Source: Arthrobotrys musiformis
Taxonomy: Eukaryota; Ascomycota; Orbiliomycetes; Orbiliales; Orbiliaceae
Length of the DNA: 64,000 bases
Direction: 5' to 3'
Assembly (NCBI GenBank): GCA_036971715.1
Contig: JAVHJL010000002.1
Span: 3,566,501 to 3,630,500 of the forward strand
Shown here: positions 56,119 through 64,000 of the stretch, piece by piece
Layout: the number at the start of each line of letters is the position of its first letter
How positions within the stretch are numbered: position 1 is the stretch's first letter
Made by a program: the position numbers and the translations under genes
The notes under the pieces: model-generated
Databases searched by the model: none
What the model saw: only the letters and a program-made list of their open reading frames with translations
What the model was told of the DNA's origin: nothing

Positions 56119-57837
56119 ATGCTCACGACCATATACGGTGCCGCCGGCGTGGTGGGCCTCCTCCTTCTCCTGGACCAATGGTCTAGACGAGGGTACGACC
56201 CCAAGGAGCCACCAATTGTCGCACCCAGCATTCCACTTATCGGACATCTGATTGGTTTCATCAGACATGCTACTGGATACGCTGCAATTATTAGGTACCT
56301 TAACCCCTACAAGATATGTAAAAAGAGATATATAAAATAAAAACACGTAAAGGACCAAGTTAACCTTCTGGATTTAACTTGTAAAAAGCGCCCACCATGC
56401 TGAGGAGATATTCGGGATCAATTTCTTCAACTTTCGCATCTACATTATAAACTCTCGACATCTTATTCCTGCTGTCCAGAAGAACAAATCGTTGTCCTTC
56501 GCTCCATTCCAAAAACAATTCGCAGACGCATTGACACGTCCGTCGAAGCACACACTCGACTTATTCGATACGGATCATATCCATGAAATCACGAGAATTC
56601 AACTGGCGGCATGGACACCCGGGAAAGATATGGACCATCAAATTACCCGGGCGGCGGATACCTTGATGTTCGAGATGGAGAGGTTATGTGAACAAATATC
56701 TAGACAGGGAAGCGCCGTGACGGATTTCTTCGAGTGGACTAGGTATACGAATATGATTGCGGCCACGAATGGGATATATGGGAGTGCAAATCCCATGAGA
56801 GACCCTGAGATTTGGGGTGCTTTCCTGTAAGTTCCCAGTTTTGTGGGTATTTTTATACTACGAGGTATAGGGAACGATATGGCTAATGTCAGTTCGACCA
56901 ATGCAGAGGCTGGTACCCAAATCTGATGAAACATCTCTCCGGATACCCCAGCTTCTTGTTGAAAGAATCTTCCAAGGCACGGGATAAGTTTCTTGGTTCG
57001 TTCAGCCAGTACCTCCAAAATGATCACTCGGACGCTGGAGAGGTTATTTTTGCGAGGGAAAGGTTATTCGCTAGAGACCAAGTACCAGCCAGAGACATGG
57101 CTACTTCGCAGGCACTGTTCACCGTGGGCCTTATCGGGAACCTAAGTCCGACAGTCTTTTGGACGGTTTGGGATATTTTCTCCAGGCCACAATTGCTCGC
57201 CGAGATCAGGGAAGAATTGGAGCGAGTGGCCGTTACTAGGTATGACGGCGAGGGTGGTCCAACATTCGAATTGGACATCGCGGCGCTCAAATCCCGTTGT
57301 CCACTGCTATTATCCGCCCACGAGGAAACCCAACGGACAAGATTTAGACATGCAAACGTCCGCCAGGCAATGGAAGACACATTACTGGACGGGAAGTACT
57401 GGCTGAAAAAGGGAAGCATGCTAATAATACCAAATAAGATGATACACAACCACCCTGAGATATGGGGTGAGAATGCAAAGGAGTACGATCCGAGGAGGTT
57501 CACATCCGAGAAGGGACTACCGATTGGAAGGTCAGCACTGTCAACGTCGTACGCATTTTTGGCCTGGGGTACAGCGCCGACGCTGTGCCCTGCTAGACAG
57601 TTTGCGGCTACGCAGATACTGCTTTTCGCGGCACTGATGGTGCTAAGGTTTGAGGTTGACCCGGTATACGGTGGGGGTCAATGGAAAGAGCCGAAGCTAT
57701 TGACTGGGGCGTTGGCCGTTATTGAACCCCCAAACGAAAAGCTCGATGTGAGGATTAGGAATAGGATGGGCGCGGAGGGCTCGTGGAGATTGAAGATGGG
57801 CGAATCGAAAACCAGAGTTCCTATTGCGTCCGGCTGA
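56119..57837 (+). CDS. Cytochrome P450, CYP7/8-like I-helix
   Basis: Exons 56119-56294, 56389-56826 and 56907-57837 give 514 residues. One N-terminal membrane helix (about residues 5-19) and a proline-rich hinge (PKEPPIVAPSIPLIG) place it on the ER membrane. The K-helix motif is EETQR, followed by YDPRRF (PERF-like) and the heme-cysteine loop AWGTAPTLCPARQFA. Two points are atypical: the usual phenylalanine seven residues before the Cys region and the glycine two after the Cys are replaced (A and A). The I-helix reads GLIGNLSPTVFW, without the acid-threonine pair of monooxygenases. A GN-x-P type I-helix is known from the CYP7/CYP8 group (sterol 7-alpha-hydroxylase, prostacyclin synthase). Substrate unknown; no biosynthetic partners lie nearby. 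The first acceptor (56388, AAAAAG) is the weakest splice site. Confidence 0.88.
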
Positions 57838-60800
57838 GTTCGTGAAGCGGGATACATAGTTTTGTCGGTATACATACATATATGTGTCGTCATTAAATGC
57901 AAATGGCCGCCGCCACAGAGCGTTTAAATTTCTATGAAAGGGCGGCTGCGAACAGTCGTGCGCCATATAATTATCGATTTAAGTATTAGATACCTTGATA
58001 AGACGTCGGTTTTTTTTGGCGTGCATGCATGCACTTGTGTTATTGGCACCACTGAATATCTCCGTTCTTAAGTGGAAATAAGTGTACATATATAAAATCG
58101 TACCATGTTCTCTGAGAACGCTAGTTGTCGTCTTAGTGGTATTTTAACATCATCGAACTCGGTAAGACATGGGGGCGACCTGCATGGCGGGGTACAACCT
58201 GCAGCAGGATGGCTATATACATCCCGTTATCGATACCGAGGACATCATTTCCAAGCGAAGGAAAAACATTTTGCCCCTCCAAAAATGGTGAAGACATTTC
58301 GAGTCACTCGGAGTTCTTACTATTAATAGCTGGCGCCTAAATTCTCTAGACTTTCTGAATCTGATATTTTGAAGATCGAATCGAAGAGGTTAGCTCGCCT
58401 CTGGTAGACATTTTGAAGCTTAGCCTGTGTTGAAAAGTCGAAAAACGTGGGAACCCTGTATGGGTGGCTGTGATTGGGCAAAGCCGAGCCTCAGTCTATC
58501 GATATGGCGGGGTTACTGGGATCTGATGGCTTTTCGAGCCGTCAGTCCAAGGACAAGGCATTCAGGGTTCGAAAAATGATCGCAAGAGTTTTCTAGAAGA
58601 AAGGATTTTAACAGGGTTAGCGGGACTCCAACCGCCCAGACTAGCGATAGATTCAGCGAAGACACGGCTGGAGGATGAAAGGGGTGTGAAATCCAAAGAT
58701 CTGACGGGCATGTCGGAAGACACAGGAAGCGGGCAAGCATGGATCGGTAGGATTCCTGGTCGATAATAACAAATTCCATCCCAGCAGATTTTTGCATTGC
58801 TTGTCCTTTTGGTACAATATATGTGCTCTGTTGCATTGTGTTCTGACGAGGGGTGTCTTTTTTTTGACATCAGGCAGAAGACAGGCGTCTTGTTTGGGAC
58901 ACAAGAGGACACAAAAGCATCGGGATAAGACCGATTGGAAGTATATCCATATTAAGTACATATTACTCACAATAGATACATTTTTTTCTGTATCCATGTC
59001 CAGACGAGCCTTCTGGGGATGTCCGTCAGATAGAGGATTTAGGAGGTTCGACTCCGAGGCCACTTTTTTTTTTTTTTTTTTTTCCTCCCTCGTTTTCCCC
59101 ACCTTCCCAAACCGATGCACGGTGGTGAGAAAGCTTTTGATTGGAGAGATTGCAGGCCGCCGTGAAATGATCACATCCCAATGAGCGCTGTGCCGAGTAC
59201 TGCACTTTGTGGCAGCACAACGTTGAGCAGCAGACCGAGTTCTTTTTTTTTATGACTGAGAAGGAAGTGATGGGATCTTTGCATTTGGCATGATAAAAAA
59301 ATATTGTATCGCCTTGCATATGAATGAACGGCATGACTAAACGAATCGAATGAATGAATGAATGTCATGAATGTCATGAATGCTCGCTACTACTTAGGTA
59401 GTTGGTCACTGTTAGTCCGCTAGGGGTGACAATTAGCATGATGTCGACATCGCCCACGAATGTGATACCGTGACATACCTGATTCGATTGGATTAGATTC
59501 GCTCGATAACTCAGATACCTTAGATACCTTAGCCTGCCTGCTGCCTCCCTGCTAACTAAGTACCTGCTACCTGCCTGCATGTCGGTGGAGCGAATGGACT
59601 GGAATGTGGTTGTATGCTTGTTTGACAGGAAAAATTAAAAATAAGATTAAACCTGCCGCAGGGTTTCCAACGTGCAGGGCGTCCGTGTGCAATCAAAATG
59701 TATTATCGAGCGAAGCATGAAAGCGGCGTGTAATAAAATAAGATAAAAAAATAAAATAAAGTAAGATAAAAAATAAAAAAATAAAAAACAATACTTAGCT
59801 TCTTCCCGCCCCAGTCAGCCAGTTCCTGTGGTTCTTTTTTCTTCTTCTCGAAGTTTTGTTACAGCATCTCATATGCTCGCTCGCCCATCCGCTGCGACTG
59901 ACTGACTGACGATAATAACAGCGACACCATAGCTGAAGTCTGGTTTGGCTCGGAATACCTCCGGTCGCAATCGCAGTCTTCCATTCTATCTTGACCTCGG
60001 ATTCGTTTGAACAGCCTCTTGCTGGAGATTGATCAGATATCAGATTCCGGGCATTCGAGCTGGATGTGAGCCGTCCAGCCCAGTACGGTACAGTCAGCCC
60101 TTTTCGAATCCCACTCATTCAGAGCAGCCGACAAACGGGTCATCTCCTCCACCACCACCGCCTCCACTCCACTCCACTTAAGAACATCCCACCACGAGGA
60201 CAGAGCAGGACGAGACGAAAGAGCAGGGTCCCCCAAAAGCGAAAGCGAAAGTCTCACTCTGACAGACCGACCGACCGGACTCTGTCTAGTTTCTGCATCC
60301 ACCGACGTCGACGAACATCGTCCAGACGACATTCTCACGCTGTTCCCGTTTCAAGACTTTCGACCAACGGAGCCTTTTGACCGCCATCTGAAACGCCATC
60401 GAGCCTGGGCCACGAGAATCTATCCGAAAAACTAGGATTAGGCGGGAAATCGGGTTCAGATTCGTATACGGTGCCATCGAACGAGCTTGCAGGAACAGGA
60501 AGCATACCAAAAAACAAAAAAAAGGGAGGACCTGTCGCTGCACTGTTCCCGACACAGTCACTCTCTGACTTCCATCGTCATCGCTATCGTCTCAGCTGGA
60601 CCTGCCGATTAGTCTTTTCTTAGAAAGCGGAACGATACGTAGCGGCGAGCGACGGCGACGGCGACAAAGATTTGACGTTTGTTCGGACTGGATTCATTGA
60701 TTGTCGTTCGTGGTACGGAGTGCGAAGCATATTGATTGTATTGTCCTGCGGCGGATAAGATCGACTTTGCCCAACACCTGCGTCCCAGAACATCCTCATC

Positions 60801-60876
60801 AACGCATCGTCATCCCGATTGAAATCCTCTCATCCCGACCTCACCGCTCTGAGCCCTCTACTTTATACCGTCCGAC
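57838..60876. other. Intergenic, 3.0 kb, no gene supported
   Basis: Holds the P450 3' end, a run of 20 T at 59064-59083, GAATGAATG-type repeats at about 59348-59380 and an A/T-only-like stretch at 59731-59789. About 60100-60876 is CGA/ACC-rich and may be the BEM1 leader. Short ORFs lack recognisable content. Confidence 0.5.
59064..59083. repeat. Poly-T tract, 20 nt
   Basis: Uninterrupted T run in intergenic DNA. It follows a sequence matching the Pol III B-box consensus, but no tRNA fold can be drawn there. Confidence 0.92.
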
Positions 60877-62883
60877 ATGTTCCAGGTGGGTCATCACGGC
60901 TGGATAATGTTCGCTAGCCATACATGCTGACGCCGTACTGTCCTCTTAGGGACTTCGAAGGTCGCTCAAAAGCGACAAAGGAACGAATGTACAGCACATC
61001 GGCAGCTCTCCAAAATCGCCGCCTCTGAAGAAGATAAATGTAATGTCCATCCTGTGGCCCTCCGGTTTCTTTTCTGCCTCTGCCGGTCCGGAATCGATGG
61101 CTAATTTGCAATATATCATTATCGCTGTTTTAGGCTTCTTTTGGCACGCAGGTGATCAAGGCGACTCGAGACTACAAACCCGTGAACCCGGGCGAACTTA
61201 CATTCTCCAGAGGCGATTTCTTCCACGTTGTCTCCCACGAGGATGACTACTACGAAGTCGTTAACCCTATTACCCACGCTCAAGGAATGGTTCCCGCGAG
61301 CTACTTCCAGCTCATGGGCGGGAGTGGCAGAGACAGCCAAGGATCAAACGGGAGCGATAATCGTAAGACCGACGACTCGGGCTATTCGGGGAGCAGCACG
61401 CTCAGCGACTCCATGAAGGAACGGACTCATCAACCACGGAAGAGCATTTCGACAAAGCCCGGTGGTCCTCTTTACGGTATCGTCGTATACGACTTCCATG
61501 CCGAACGACAAGACGAATTACAGGCCACTGCCGGTGAAGCAATAATCGTGATAGCACAGTCAAACTCAGAATGGTTTCTGGCCAAACCAATTGGCCGTTT
61601 AGGTGGTCCCGGCCTGATTCCGGTCTCTTTCATCGAGATCAGAGACATGGCCACCGGATTACCCGTCGAGAACCAAGAGGAGGCCATCACCAAAGCCCAA
61701 GTTCCCAAAGTTGAAGAATGGAAGCGCCAGGCTGCAAATTACAAGAATAGTAGCATTTCTCTTGGCAAATTTGAATTCGGAGAACCACAACCAACATCGC
61801 CAGGTCCGGATCCTCCAATGGTAAGATATCAACTATTCTCGAAAATAGTGTAAAGGCTTCTGCTTACGGATTCTACAGCCACATCAACAGCCAATCCATG
61901 AGGAAGAATATCTCCTTGCTCCTATTTCTGCATCGGTCGATAGTTATGCCTTCGAATCGGGCAGGTATTGGTACTTGGTACGGTGCCAAATGGAGGACGG
62001 TCGGATATGGCACCTCTGCCGTTACTATGAAGACTTCTATGACTTCCAGATTGCCCTGCTTAAGGCGTTCCCTCGTGAAGCCGGCGCTACTGGGGAGCCG
62101 AGAACGCTACCTTATATGCCTGGTCCGGTCGCATATGTCACTGATAGTCTGTCGTCCCAGCGGAGGAAGAGCTTAGATGAGTATATTAAACAGCTACTTA
62201 ACATCATGGCCGCGAACCATGAAATATCCGAGTGCCCCTTGGTTCGACAATTGTTTGCTCCCCGCCAAGGCGATCTCGACGTCACCGATAGTGTCCGTGG
62301 CTCGACATACTCTGGATCTACATATGTTGCACAGCAACAAGCGCTTGCCATGCAAAACCGAGACTCCCATCTTTCCAACGTCTCGTCCGACTCGTCACCG
62401 GCCCCCTCCCGTCAGAGCTCCCGGGCAAACCTCAGCACGAATATGCAGGGGAACGGATCTTACCCTTCCATTCTTTCACCCCCACCCGTACAAAGAGCCG
62501 CGGTGCAGGCGATGAGATCGCCTAGCACCCCAAATGGCCACCCCAGAGAAATCCATATGCGCTCGAACTCCGACATGAGGCCCAGCCAAGTGGCTCGGGC
62601 GGATAGTAACCTTAGCGCTATCACCGCTGTGTCCGGGGGTAGTGCCAGTGGTGCGTTTATTAAGATCAAGGTTCACTACCAAGACGATTTGATCGCGATC
62701 CGTTTACCAGCCGACATCCTGCTCTCGCACCTTCAAGATAAGCTAGAGCAGAGGCTAGAAACAAGACTCAGCTGTATCCAATACCGAGATGAGCAGACAG
62801 GCGAATATTACGACATCATGAGCGACCATGACCTTAGCACCGCGATAAAACGAAACCCCAAGCTAGTACTATCAGTGTCGTGA
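60877..62883 (+). CDS. BEM1: Bem1 cell-polarity scaffold (SH3-SH3-PX-PB1)
   Basis: Exons 60877-60885 (9 nt), 60950-61039, 61152-61820 and 61879-62883 give 590 residues. Two SH3 domains lie at about 34-88 (VIKATRDYKPVNPGELTF...) and 140-196 (YGIVVYDFHAERQDELQ...). A PX domain runs from about 275 to 400 (YWYLVRCQMEDGRIWHLCRY), and a PB1 domain fills the last 80 residues (FIKIKVHYQDDLIAIRL) with its acidic end near YYDIMSDHDLS. The domain order and spacing are those of Bem1, which brings together Cdc24, active Cdc42 and PAK kinases at growth sites; in filamentous fungi its relatives also associate with NADPH oxidase. The tiny first exon (MFQ) is inferred from a GTGGGT donor and the following conserved GLRRSLK start. 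Confidence 0.94.
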
Positions 62884-64000
62884 TTTTTAGTTCGGTTTGT
62901 TCTAGCTTGTTACTTTCTTTTCTCATTGCATATATTTTCCCTACGCATGTGCCCCTGATACCTTTCCGTGTGGTTATTTTTACTTCCTTCTGGTCCAAAG
63001 TTTTCATTTCCCTTTATACCACTTTTTTTTTTTCTTACTTTACTTTTACTTTATTTCCCTACCAACGGAGACTTTTTCCGACATTCGGTTTCTTTGTCTA
63101 TTCTTTTCTTTATCGTGGGGTGCCTAAAAGTTTATGGGTCTCGCTTTCTTCTTTTTCTTCAACCTTCAGGCCTCCCTGTTCATGCTTTTCTTCCCTTTGG
63201 ACCAGAATGGGATCTACCACCACATCACTTTTCGACAAAGCGACTTCTCATTGTGGGCAGCCAAATACCACACTTCTTTCGGATGGCTTCTCTTCATTTT
63301 CGGGGTTTGGCCATAGTTTTTGTTTTCAGGCCAGCACTTCAATGGCGTCTTTCTGGTGTTTCTTTATGCCGATATGTCTTACTGCCCTCCCAACCCTAGG
63401 TGATGTGTTTAATGCTGTTGATGCGAAAAACTTCGATGCGTTAATGTTTCCTTCCTTTGTTTCTACTTCTTCCTTTTCCTTTTTACAACCTGGGACGGGC
63501 AATGGTCAGCATTCGCGAATTTGCTTATGTAAATTAAATGAATTTATCTTTCTTACTACTTTTCCTACCTTTTCCCTTTCTATCTCTATTTCTAAACTTC
63601 TTTTAAAGCCGTTCCTCGATCAATATTTCGACCTACATTCTAACTTGGCTCTAGGGATTGTGGGTGGGTTACTCGTTTTTCATCTCTTTATTTTCAGACA
63701 GTTCCTTCTCCATCTATTACTCCTCATATTACATTACATTAAGCGCACATGGTTCAATTATTCCACTGTCTCCTCACGATTTTGCTCCCCGAGATATTCT
63801 GCCGAGATAACCCAGACATTTAAATATGTTGGGAAACCCCTACTCCCATGTTGAAGTATATTTCTCGCCCGTTGGCCTCGTAGCGGGCGTCCAAATTAAC
63901 GCCATGTACTCGGTTCGTCTCCCCTATGCACTAGAAACGCCGCTTCAACGGATGCGCCTCTATGTATCACGATAAATGTTTTAGTACAGGGGGGTTGCGT
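62884..64000. other. BEM1 downstream region, T-rich, no gene supported
   Basis: T/C-rich DNA. The plus-strand frame is open from 62880 to 63854 but begins at the BEM1 stop region, is dominated by Phe/Ser/Leu as expected from composition, and shows no family motif. I treat it as 3' UTR and intergenic DNA. Confidence 0.5.

Noticed and set aside
59040..59065. B-box-like GGTTCGACTCC followed by poly-T, suggesting a tRNA
   Set aside because: The flanking bases do not pair as a T-stem, and no acceptor or D-arm can be drawn upstream.
62880..63854. 325-codon open frame downstream of BEM1
   Set aside because: It lies in T/C-rich DNA, its Phe/Ser/Leu composition follows from base content, and it shows no family motif or promoter separation from BEM1.

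Overview
The window is nuclear DNA of a filamentous ascomycete (Pezizomycotina). The evidence is short spliceosomal introns (mostly 37-115 bp) with GTAAGT/GTATGT-type donors and CTAAC/CTAAT-type branch sites, CT-rich leaders, monocistronic genes on both strands, and fungal families such as ChAPs, Bem1, Hir3, Sch9, Per1 and mitochondrial Hsp70. The many A/T homopolymer runs and moderate GC would suit an early-diverging class such as Orbiliomycetes or Pezizomycetes, but that placement is only a guess. No rRNA, convincing tRNA, CRISPR, transposon or virus is visible.

Layout: 1-1168 (-) N-terminal part of a P1B heavy-metal (copper) ATPase; 4941-5903 (+) unrecognised Ser/Pro-rich protein; 6748-7502 (-) unrecognised four-helix membrane protein; 8866-9864 (-) ketopantoate-reductase-like enzyme; 10553-12370 (+) phosphoacetylglucosamine mutase; 12576-13744 (-) Per1/PGAP3 GPI-lipid remodelling protein; 14488-15597 (+) GT8-type glycosyltransferase. 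From 16.8 to 26.0 kb lie four plus-strand genes for divergent secreted proteins that appear to be one family, set in otherwise gene-poor DNA. From 26.0 to 31.1 kb I see only one doubtful ORF and a long T/C-rich leader.

The right half holds conserved cellular genes: Sch9-type AGC kinase (31120-34717 +), Thp3/LENG8-type SAC3-PCI protein (37144-38883 -), a WD40 protein resembling DUF2415 proteins (39819-42101 -), mitochondrial Hsp70 (43887-46087 -), an exomer ChAPs protein (46850-49313 -), the HIR subunit Hir3 (49882-55626 +), a cytochrome P450 with an atypical I-helix (56119-57837 +) and the polarity scaffold Bem1 (60877-62883 +).

Functionally the conserved genes touch cell-surface biogenesis (UDP-GlcNAc synthesis, GPI lipid remodelling, glycosyltransfer, exomer cargo export), growth signalling and polarity (Sch9, Bem1), chromatin and mRNA metabolism (Hir3, Thp3) and mitochondrial protein import. 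They are neighbours, not a pathway cluster. The exon models were built by eye from splice signals, frame and family similarity; every multi-exon model sums to an intact reading frame. The most interesting accessory feature is the tandem secreted-protein cluster at 16.8-26.0 kb.
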